From contig JARQWU010000028.1 in NCBI GenBank assembly GCA_040182905.1, positions 1-64,000 on the forward strand: a stretch of DNA of 64,000 bases, written 5' to 3'. Shown here piece after piece: positions 39,000-47,427 of the stretch; the first letter of the stretch is position 1, and each line of letters begins with the position of its first letter. The position numbers were made by a program, and so were the translations under genes. The stretch is from Barthelona sp. PAP020 (lineage: Eukaryota > Metamonada: BaSk clade). The notes below the pieces were generated by a model. The model worked only from the letters and a program-made list of their open reading frames with translations. It was not told the DNA's origin and did no database searches.

Positions 39000-40100
39000 A
39001 AAAATAAATTTTGCAAAGAACAATGTGTGCAAATATATTATTGAAAGAGAATTTGGAACTCCATTTTCACAAATCAAGGATTGCTGAAATAATCTCAAAA
39101 TAAAGGGTGCAAACAGATGAATTAAGGAAAGAAAAAAATGTTTCAGCAGCAGTCAATGAACTTGCTGAAGTTGAATTGAAAGAATTAGAATATTGTTTTG
39201 TAGAAAACAGACTGCTGATATAACGTTTGTTAAATCATTGAAAAGGCTAGACAACTTCTCAACCATTCTTTGACAATACTTTCAAGCCAAATAACAGAAC
39301 AACAATGGTCATTGTTAGTTGCTTCTTTTGATCCAAAACATCTTGCCAAAATATCAAAGATCAGCATTATATCTAAAAAAAAAGACAATAGAAGAGTAGA
39401 AACTCACAATGTCTTTTCCCAAACAAAGAAAAGGAAAAGAAACCATTTTTAAAAGCGACACAAGTCATGTCACGAATAATGATGGATAAAAGTTCAGGCA
39501 AAAAGATAATTTCAACGAAATCTATCAATCAAATGCTTTGGAATTCAGAAACACAGAAAGTGGATTCTTTGCAACAGCAGATAGCCCAGCTCAAACCCGT
39601 TTTAGTAAAGCTTATGAGTCTTACTAAAGGGGTACCGCGTTACAGGGCGGTACTACAATGAAAAAGAAGAAACACCCGACAAGGGTTGGTTGACAACAAT
39701 TTTTATTTCATAAAGAGTGAGCAAAAGAGCTCTTAACAGGGATAGAATTCAAGGAGGCCAAGAAAAAAGATGTAAAAGGTATTTCCTTTGTACAAAAGCG
39801 GTCTCCACTCTCACAATAACCTTTTGGTGTGTAAATTCCTCAAAGTAAGAGGAGGCAAAAAGTGCAATTTCGGTGACACTGTTGTTCCTCTGGTGTTTTC
39901 AGAGACTGGTCTCTTTTCACAGGCAGTCTCAACTTTCTCCAACATGTGTGTCTACAAAGAGTCTCTCCACACGTCAAGCACACGCTTTGGCCTCGCATCA
40001 GGTACAGACTGGCTGGACTTCTCGCAGAGTTCTAGGCCCTACTACAGGCAACAAAGTAACAATGTTCAGCATTTTAATCGTAAATAGGTATAAATAGTCC
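39000..40100. pseudogene. Decayed coding-like region of unknown origin
   Basis: Between two minus-strand genes, short plus-strand frames follow each other with frame changes: about 39020-39075 (IIEREFGTPFSQI), 39135-39220 (VSAAVNELAEVELKELEYC), 39240-39450 (ARQLLNHSLTILSSQITEQQW and a basic end), 39500-39620 (YQSNALEFRNTESGFFATAD) and 39788-40087. The last part, from about 39600, is richer in G and C than the surroundings and lacks the usual A/T runs. This pattern fits one or more pseudogenes or a dead mobile element. No family could be identified. Confidence 0.4.
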
Positions 40101-40109
40101 TAGTAGTAT

Positions 40110-40256
40110 GTCCACAATTTTTGAACACATCCACTCCATGATCCAACAGCGCTTGGACAATTTCAAGATAACCAGTAGAGAAATCCCATTCTTTTTGCAC
40201 AAATTAACATCAGCGCCATTATCCAAAAGCATTTTGGCAACATCAATAAAAATGAA
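40110..40256 (-). pseudogene. Ankyrin-repeat relic
   Basis: Read on the minus strand from 40250, the DNA gives IDVAKMLLDNGADVNLCKKNGIS and then, after an internal deletion and frame change, YLEIVQALLDHGVDV. These are one and a half repeats of the type found in the two kinase-ankyrin genes, at high DNA similarity to their units. There is no start, and it lies immediately after the stop of the WD40 gene at 40257. It may be a leftover of a third kinase-ankyrin gene or of a rearrangement. Confidence 0.75.
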
Positions 40257-41765
40257 CTAATCATCATCTTCCTCATCATCAGTGTCATCAACATCCATTA
40301 ATTCTGCTACATTTCCACCATTCGATTTATTAATATCCATAAGATCAAAACAAGATTCAAGTACCAAAGGAGCTTCCTCTTTATTCATTATCAAACCTCT
40401 ACTAACCAAGATTCGAAGATTCTTTGAAGATATTCTGAAGCACTTTCCCATTAGATTTGATACAATTCCTCCATGATTGTCCTTAGCAAAGCCAACAAAT
40501 GAATCGACCAATTCATCAAAGTTCTCTTCAATAAGTGAAAAAATACGATGCAAATTCCCTTGAACATTTTCAAATTCAATAACCCTCACATCAACATCAT
40601 TCATGGATTTAGCATTTGCAGAATCAGCATTTCCACCAATCAACAGCTTATTTGAAGACAAAGAACAAAACAAAGGAACTCCAATATTATCAATGGTAAT
40701 GAAATCTTCTAGCGTCTCTGAATTAATCACTTTAATACTGCAATCTGAATATTCATTAGTTCCTATCAGAAAATTCGTGGCACAAATTCCAAAATTCTCA
40801 GTATCAATAACAAAGCAATCAGTAATTAAAAAATTCATCATACGTTCTTTGATCAATTGACCAGTTTGAATACTATATTTGCACATTCTATTGTCCTCAA
40901 AACAAATGAATAATTCTTCATCGTTAAATAAAAATACTGTGACAACAATTGTATCGTCTTCCAATTGAAATATTCGCTCCAATGTTTCAACATCAAAAAC
41001 AACAACATCAAGTTGTTCATTAAAATAACAAATCAATCTTTTCGAAGGTGAGACACTATATCTTTCCATCGGATATAAAGACAAAAAACTACTTTCTTGA
41101 ATGGAAACTCCATCATTTATCCGACATTTTTGAATATGTCCAGTGGTTGGAATACAAATGAAATACTCCAGAGAATCAACAAAAATGCCAAGAAACATGG
41201 AACTGTATGTATCTATTAAAGACCAATCCGAAGTGTCATATAATAATGACTGTTGAAAACTGCCACACAAGAACAATTTCGAATCATCATGCGAAAATGA
41301 TGCAGAACGAAATATACCAGGAATTATTGTAATTAAGGAATAGTTAAAAGCATCCCAAATATATGTGTTTTCAGCAGAAATAGCACAAGTAATCATATAT
41401 TTTTCACTTGGTGAAATTAAAACCATTCCAATTAAACCACCACCATTATGTTTACCAATACATGTAATAGTTTCTTTTGATATATTTCTAAACTGATCAA
41501 TCAAAGTTAACTTTTGAATTTCATTATCATGATTATAAAATTGAAAAAAATATGAAAACAGATCAAATTCCTTCTGTTTAATTAAATGATCCAAAAAAAA
41601 ATCATAAAGATGATTCAATTCTTTGTAAAAAGCAATATAATTTTCATTAACGGATGAATTTTCTGTTTGTCCACCTAGACAACATTTATTCATCCTTTTA
41701 ATTTCTTCATTTGTTAATGTAGTCTTTAACAAATTGAATTGTTCCAAAAACTCCGATCTTTTCAT
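40257..41765 (-). CDS. WD40-like protein with helical ends
   Basis: The 502-residue protein has an N-terminal helical segment (residues 1-110, with two helices around LNHLYDFFLDHLIKQKEF), a degenerate propeller (about 115-400; blades such as MVLISPSEKYMITCAISAENTYIWD and RYSVSPSKRLICYF) and a helical, acidic C-terminus ending in an Asp/Glu run (DDTDDEEDDD). No catalytic motif is visible. The blades are more diverged than in the other WD40 genes of the window. ATG 41765 (MKRSEFLEQ) was chosen; the longer frame begins with TTG. It sits inside the accessory island between the two kinase-ankyrin genes, but nothing shows a functional link. Confidence 0.75.
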   Translation of the reverse strand: MKRSEFLEQFNLLKTTLTNEEIKRMNKCCLGGQTENSSVNENYIAFYKELNHLYDFFLDHLIKQKEFDLFSYFFQFYNHDNEIQKLTLIDQFRNISKETITCIGKHNGGGLIGMVLISPSEKYMITCAISAENTYIWDAFNYSLITIIPGIFRSASFSHDDSKLFLCGSFQQSLLYDTSDWSLIDTYSSMFLGIFVDSLEYFICIPTTGHIQKCRINDGVSIQESSFLSLYPMERYSVSPSKRLICYFNEQLDVVVFDVETLERIFQLEDDTIVVTVFLFNDEELFICFEDNRMCKYSIQTGQLIKERMMNFLITDCFVIDTENFGICATNFLIGTNEYSDCSIKVINSETLEDFITIDNIGVPLFCSLSSNKLLIGGNADSANAKSMNDVDVRVIEFENVQGNLHRIFSLIEENFDELVDSFVGFAKDNHGGIVSNLMGKCFRISSKNLRILVSRGLIMNKEEAPLVLESCFDLMDINKSNGGNVAELMDVDDTDDEEDDD

Positions 41766-42103
41766 TGATAAAAGGCAAAATTGAATTGGAGAAATTGGAC
41801 AGACTTTAATAGACAAGTGGTTTCAATTTTGTTTTTTATTTATTGACATTATTTAGTTCAGAAATTCAAGTAAATATACCTTTGTACAATCAGCAAAAAA
41901 AAAAGAAATCTCATAAGTATTTAGCAAGAAATTCTTTTCAAAGCACACAAACTTTCGATTGCAATGGATATTGATTATCAAAATAATCATATTCTAAAAA
42001 TCCAGTTGCATTGAACAAAGGAACAGCAAATTTCACCTGAAAAAAACATTTACTTCCTGTTAAGACAAAAGGCACATATGATGAACATAAAAAAAATCAC
42101 TAG

Positions 42104-42292
42104 ACAGAAGATTTTACGCTGGAATTTTTGAAGATAGACGAAAACGGTGATAACGATGAAGAAAGACAATGTCACGAAGAAAACAATTTTGGAGTTCATT
42201 TTGATTTATTTAAAATGATACTAAATGCTTTGAACCATCTGCAAAATATTGTTTGTTTGCGATTAGTTCCACATTTTGACAACCAACAATAA
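42104..42292 (+). pseudogene. Orphan stop-free stretch without start codon
   Basis: From the TAG at 42101 the frame is open for 62 codons to TAA 42290-42292 and looks coding: FTLEFLKIDENGDNDEE, then FGVHFDLFKMILNALN. The same frame upstream reads LPVKTKGTYDEHKKNH before that TAG. There is no ATG or credible acceptor site in front. It could be the 3' end of a decayed gene or an exon whose upstream part is unrecognised. Confidence 0.35.
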
Positions 42293-42770
42293 AGACTTCA
42301 ACATAATTTATTATTATCTTTCATTTATTTTGTATTTCCACATGTGTTAGATACTTTCACTTATTTTTTTTCCATTTCACATTCTTTTATGAGTATCAGC
42401 ATCTTGAAAATTACGTCATTCTTTAAATACCCACTCGAAGAGTGCAAAAAAATGCCAAAATCATGATAAACTTGTTAATACAGGGGTGATTTAAAGTTAA
42501 TGAGTCAAAAATCCAAGAATCAGTGAAGTAGAATACCTTGGCTTTATTAAAATCAACACCAAAGAGTAGATAATTAGCTTATTAAAAGAAAAAAGAGAAG
42601 CGAAACAAAATATGTTGGATGGATTGACAATTCAAAGTGCAATCTCACTTGAAGGAAAACTGCAATCAGCCAGCATTATCTCATTAAAATACAAAAGATT
42701 CATGATCAAATTTTTACCCCAAAAGTAAAAAAAAAAAAGAACAAATAATGGAAAAAAGACAACTTGTGAA

Positions 42771-43060
42771 GCGAGGGGGTTTTTCCCACAGAAAACCAAC
42801 TTTTCAACTCCTAAAGGAATTAACCTTTGGTTGATTCCGATTAGTGGTCAAGTCAAATTTATGGAAAAATTTAGAATCTTAGCTTCTTTATTCTAAAGCC
42901 ACGCAGCCATACTCTTGCAGTACCCTAAGGAAGTGGTGCTGAGACATCAGTGCTCCCAGTCGTTCGCTGAATAAGAAGCTAGGCAGTCAAATTTCTGGGT
43001 AACTGCCGTTCTCTTTTTTTTTTTATTTTGAGAGCCGTGGAGGTTCCCTTTCATCTAGTC
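42771..43060 (+). ncRNA. Candidate structured non-coding RNA
   Basis: This G+C-richer island in A+T-rich DNA has no long frame but several strong complementary pairs. They are a 10-bp hairpin with a UUU loop at 42816-42838 (GGAAT/ATTCC outer, UAACC/GGUUG inner), a long-range stem AGCTTCTTTATTC (42881-42893) with GAATAAGAAGCT (42969-42980), and a GGCAGT/ACTGCC hairpin at 42982-43007. T-rich sequence follows at 43010-43030. Nested stems separated by single-stranded segments are as expected for RNase P, MRP, SRP or a snRNA, but I do not recognise the conserved motifs of any of these. Strand is uncertain, because the stems exist on both. Confidence 0.4.
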
Positions 43061-43577
43061 GCTTCTTTTATGGGTTCATTCTTTCTCCCAAACCATAGAG
43101 TTGTAAAGTTCGTGTTGTATTATTACAAGAAAAAAACAATAGGGGGATATTTTCAAACACATTAAACATGTTTTAGGCTTAATTATTGAATCACTTGATT
43201 ATAAATACAACCAACAAAATAACTACACTGAAAAATGTGTAAACATGCATTGAAACAATGACTTACAAAATTACCAATAAATAATCGAACAAACGTCACT
43301 ACAAAACGCAATTATCACCTTCTAACATCACCTTCACTATGTTTAAATCAATCATAAAGGGATAATTGTCCATATAAACTCGAAAGAAAAAATCCTAACA
43401 AAGAATTGACGCACTCATAGAAAAGAATATCTCACAGATGCTTAATCATTCATTTCATCTCATTTCAACAATTGGTGCTCCAAAACATGGACGGATTGTT
43501 CCTGGAAAAATATTCAAAAAGAATGAAAAGATCAAATTCATTTTTAGCTTTTTTAAATTCCTTTTTTTTTGCAGACG

Positions 43578-46364
43578 ATGGTTGTTAACACTGATGTTCC
43601 ATTCTTTAAAAAGACAATTGAACGGAAGGAAAAAGAAAAGGATATAATTTTTGTTTCAAACTGGCGATCAAAAGGCAAAAATCGTATACCCAATCTAGAA
43701 TCATACACAGAGATCATTAATTCACTGAAACCTACCGAAATTCGTGGATCCAGCTTCAAAATAATTGATCCCCATTTTGCAACAGGCGCATTTGGATTCT
43801 TATGCACAGCTGAAAGATATGGGATTGTTGTCATAATCAAGTTATTTCATAAGAAGCCGGAAAGGCATGATTTCCTCAAAGAATGCGTTCCTATGGCACT
43901 GAATCATCCTTGTATTCGTCAAATTCATGGTGTAACCGAAGTTAATGGTAAAATTGGGATAGTTATGGAATTTTGTGATTCAGTTCTAGAGCATGAAATA
44001 CCCAATCTTTCGCTACTGGAAAAGCTCACAATACTCATGCAGGTTGCTTCCACAATGGATTATTGTCACGAATGTGGTTTAGTTCATGGCGATTTGAAGC
44101 CCAACAACGTTCTTTTAAAAAGGGCGAACGGGAAGTTCATTCCTGCTTTGAGCGATTTTGGAACTGTGAAAGATGCCAACAGTTTTTCAATGGTTTCAGT
44201 GTTAGGTGCTGTTGCATATGTTGCTCCTGAAATACTTGTTTGGGAAAACGAGGACGAAATTAATCGAAAGGCAGTGGATGTTTGGGCGTTTGCTGTGATG
44301 ATGATTTATGTAATGACAGGTATTCGTCCTTTTGAGGGCAGTGATGATCGTAGAGTGTATAGAAATTTGCAAAATGGGAAATTGACATATTCTGACGAGA
44401 TGATTGATTCGGTTCCTGGTCATGGTATTGTAAAGTTGTGTTTGGATAAAGATCCTGCCAAACGTCCGTCATTCGAGTTGATTACTGATTATCTAAAGAT
44501 GCTTGTTGACACAATACATAGTGTCATAGGTCCTTATGTTAAGCATGTTATGGATCAAATTATTGTTCCAAATAGATTTGTGGATGGATTTGTAGATGAT
44601 AGGGGTTTATCATACATTTATCAGGCGGCAATGTATGGTAACCTGAAAGTTGTCAAGCAGTGTATTAAAGCTGGTTTTTATGTGAATAAATGTGCATATG
44701 AAGGAATGACTTTGCTTTGGCAAGCTGCTTTTTATGGGCGTATCAAGGTTGTTGAGTTTTTGTTGGATTTTGGCGCTGATATTAATTTATGTATGAATGA
44801 AGGTGCTTCTCCATTGTTAATTAGTTGTTACAATGGTCATCTTGATGTTGCCAAAATGCTCTTGGATTTTAGAGCAGATGTTAATTTGTGTATGAATGAT
44901 GGTACTTCTCCATTATATATTAGTTGTGAAAGAGGTCATCTTGATTGTGCTAAAATGCTCTTGTGTCATGGCGCTGATATTAATTTGTGTAAGAATAATG
45001 GTGTTTCTCCATTGTTCATCAGTTGTCAAAATGGTCATCTTGATGTTGCCAAAATGCTCTTCGATCACGGGGCTGATATCAATTCAAATATGAATGATGG
45101 TGCTTCTCCATTGTTAATTAGTTGTTACAATGGTCATCTTGATGTTGCCAAAATGCTCTTGGATCATGGAGCTGATGTTAATTTGTGTGATAATGATGGT
45201 AGTTCTCCATTATATGTTAGTTGTGAAAAAGGTCATCTTAATGTTGCCAAAATGCTCTTGGATTATGGCGCTGATGTTAATTTATGTGATAACGATGGTG
45301 CTTCTCCATTGTACATTGGTTGTTACAATGGTCATATTGATGTTGCCAAAATGCTCTTGGATCATGCCGTTGATGTTAATTTGTGTAAGAATGATGGGTG
45401 GTCTCCATTGTTAATTAGTTGTTACAATGGTCATCTTGATGTTGCTAAAATGCTCTTGGATCATGGCGCTGATGTTAATTTGTGTGAGAATAATGGTGTT
45501 TCCCCATTATATGTTTGTTGTCAAGAAAGTCATTTTGATGATGTCAAAATGCTCTTGGAACATGGAGCTGATGTTAATTTGTGTGTGAATGATGGTAGTT
45601 CTCCATTGTTAATTAGTTGCCAAAAAGGCCATCTTGATGTTGCCGAAATTCTGTTGGATTATGGCGCTGATGTTAATTTGTGTATGAATAGTGGTGCTTC
45701 TCCATTGTACATCAGTTGTCAAGAAGGTCATCTTGATGTTGCTAAAATGCTCTTGGGTCATGGCGTTGATGTTAATTTATGTACGAATGATGGATTTTCT
45801 TTATTGTACATCAGTTGTGAAAATGGTCATCTTGATGTTGCCAAAATGCTCTTGGACCATGGCGCTGATGTTAATTTGTGTATGAATGAAGGTGCTTCTC
45901 CATTGTTCATCAGTTGTCAAAATGGTCATCTTGATGTTGCCAAAATGCTCTTGGATCATGGAGCTGATGTTAATTTGTGTGTAAATAAGGGTGCTTCTCC
46001 ATTGTTCATCAGTTGTCAAAATGGTTATCTTGATGTTGCCAAAATGCTCTTCGATCACGGGGCTGATATCAATTTAAATATGAATGATGGTCATTCTCCA
46101 TTATATATCAGTTGTGAAAGAGGTCATTATGATGTTGCCAAAATGCTCTTGGGTTATAGGGCTGATGTTAATTTCTGTAGGAACGATGGTGCTTCTCCAT
46201 TGTATGGCAGTTGTGAACATGGACATCTCGGCATCATCAAAATGCTCTTGGATCATGGGGCCAATGTCAACCTCAAAACTGAACAAGGATTGGCTCCAAT
46301 AGATATTGCTCGAACCAATGGTCATACCCAAATTGTAGAGCTTCTGCACCCATTCTACAATTGA
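43578..46364 (+). CDS. TKL-type protein kinase with C-terminal ankyrin array
   Basis: The 928-residue protein starts with a kinase domain at about residues 55-320: TGAFGF loop, VIIK (Lys88), VHGDLKPNN (Asp172; HGD instead of HRD), SDFG (Asp193) and APE. After a short linker (to about 350) come about 18 ankyrin repeats of 33 residues with consensus GASPLYISCQNGHLDVAKMLLDHGADVNLC. Adjacent DNA units are about 99 bp and often nearly identical. The final repeat (APIDIARTNGHTQIVELL) is a proper cap, so unlike the kinase at 35001 this array is complete. HGD lacks the RD arginine, so activation-loop control probably differs. ATG 43578 was chosen. A T-run ending in GCAG just upstream resembles an acceptor but lacks the ACTAAT block seen in the two introns. 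Confidence 0.88.
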   Translation: MVVNTDVPFFKKTIERKEKEKDIIFVSNWRSKGKNRIPNLESYTEIINSLKPTEIRGSSFKIIDPHFATGAFGFLCTAERYGIVVIIKLFHKKPERHDFLKECVPMALNHPCIRQIHGVTEVNGKIGIVMEFCDSVLEHEIPNLSLLEKLTILMQVASTMDYCHECGLVHGDLKPNNVLLKRANGKFIPALSDFGTVKDANSFSMVSVLGAVAYVAPEILVWENEDEINRKAVDVWAFAVMMIYVMTGIRPFEGSDDRRVYRNLQNGKLTYSDEMIDSVPGHGIVKLCLDKDPAKRPSFELITDYLKMLVDTIHSVIGPYVKHVMDQIIVPNRFVDGFVDDRGLSYIYQAAMYGNLKVVKQCIKAGFYVNKCAYEGMTLLWQAAFYGRIKVVEFLLDFGADINLCMNEGASPLLISCYNGHLDVAKMLLDFRADVNLCMNDGTSPLYISCERGHLDCAKMLLCHGADINLCKNNGVSPLFISCQNGHLDVAKMLFDHGADINSNMNDGASPLLISCYNGHLDVAKMLLDHGADVNLCDNDGSSPLYVSCEKGHLNVAKMLLDYGADVNLCDNDGASPLYIGCYNGHIDVAKMLLDHAVDVNLCKNDGWSPLLISCYNGHLDVAKMLLDHGADVNLCENNGVSPLYVCCQESHFDDVKMLLEHGADVNLCVNDGSSPLLISCQKGHLDVAEILLDYGADVNLCMNSGASPLYISCQEGHLDVAKMLLGHGVDVNLCTNDGFSLLYISCENGHLDVAKMLLDHGADVNLCMNEGASPLFISCQNGHLDVAKMLLDHGADVNLCVNKGASPLFISCQNGYLDVAKMLFDHGADINLNMNDGHSPLYISCERGHYDVAKMLLGYRADVNFCRNDGASPLYGSCEHGHLGIIKMLLDHGANVNLKTEQGLAPIDIARTNGHTQIVELLHPFYN

Positions 46365-47097
46365 TCCAGTGCTTTCCTTTTTGACAACACTCACTGTCTT
46401 TCATTAAACATCTCATGATAGAGATGATTTCAACATGTTATTGTTCGTGTTTAGTGTTTTTTTGTTCCAAGTTTTATTTATTAGAGACATGATAAATGTT
46501 CTGTGTTTGTTTCGTTTATGTGTCTGTTTTATAACTGTACTTTTGTAAAGCTCTATTATTAATTTTGTTATTTATGTCAAATTGAGAGCTTTAAAGCCAA
46601 CTTTGGGTACATTTCTTCAGATGAAAGATCCTTGATACGTTTGCCACCTCTTGTTGTGTTTGAATTCTGATCCACATTAGTTTTGGTATGACAGTATTTC
46701 TACAGTGAATTATCAATGGGAGCACAAATCTTTCTCGTTTTGTTGAACATTACTTTTGCAAGAAGAACTGAGCATGTTGGTTTGTGACTTTTCAGCCTTG
46801 ATTAATCTAACCTTCCTTCAATGGTTGCCTTATACCTCAATAATTCACAGGACAATAAGAATAAATGCTTAAAGACCTCTTTTATTCGTGTTTGGTGTTT
46901 ATTGCTTGAACTTTTCAATTTTGACACCCATTAATTTCAGAAATTGCAAGATGAACCCTTAAACACATTCATATTGTTTTTTGCGCGAAATGTTTCCGCT
47001 TTGCAATAAACAAAAAAAAAAAGATTAGAAAAAAAAAAGAATATTTTACCAGCAGCTCCCTTTTCCGCAACTTGTTTTATAATGGGCAACGAAGGTT
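46365..47097. other. Intergenic region after the kinase-ankyrin gene, nothing recognised
   Basis: This is A+T-rich DNA with short stop-rich frames. T-rich stretches near 46440-46570 probably contain the 3' processing signals of the kinase-ankyrin gene. No repeat shared with other parts of the window was noticed. Confidence 0.6.
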
Positions 47098-47299
47098 GTA
47101 AAGTCCAAATAGAACTCTTCCAACTTTTGTTTTGCTTCAAAAACTTTCAAAAAGAAAGAGTATTATTTGGTCTGTGAAATTGAACGTTTTTGTTGACTAT
47201 TTAAAAAGCAAATGCCCCAATTGCGACAATGTCGAAAAGTCTGCTTCTAAAAAAAAAAAGACAATTCTCATTGCTTGCGCCTTTTGCTTTAAACCTTAA
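47098..47299 (+). pseudogene. Zinc-ribbon-like coding remnant or unrecognised exon
   Basis: After a TAA at about 47098 the frame stays open to TAA 47297-47299 and ends KCPNCDNVEKSASKKKKTIL followed by IACAFCFKP. The two CxxC pairs (CPNC at 47213-47224, CAFC near the end) separated by 17 residues resemble a small zinc ribbon, as in Elf1/ELOF1 or ribosomal proteins. There is no ATG in the frame, and an overlapping frame starts MGNEGCKVQIELF at about 47082. It may be a frameshifted relic or have an upstream exon. Confidence 0.3.
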
Positions 47300-47427
47300 C
47301 TTCCAATTTTCAAATTTGAATTTCACACATCTGGACAAAGCAGATGTACAATATATTTTTTGCTTGTCTTGGCTGGACCAATTTTGCATCAAAAACACTT
47401 AAACCAGACAACTTAAAAGAATTGAAC

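Noticed and set aside
42771-43060. tRNA or rRNA gene in the structured segment
   Set aside because: No cloverleaf, no GTTCRANYC-type T-arm box and no recognisable conserved rRNA stretches were found.
43520-43577. Possible intron acceptor (T run followed by GCAG) before the kinase at 43578
   Set aside because: It lacks the ACTAAT block and TAG end shared by the two supported introns, and the kinase domain is complete from the ATG at 43578.
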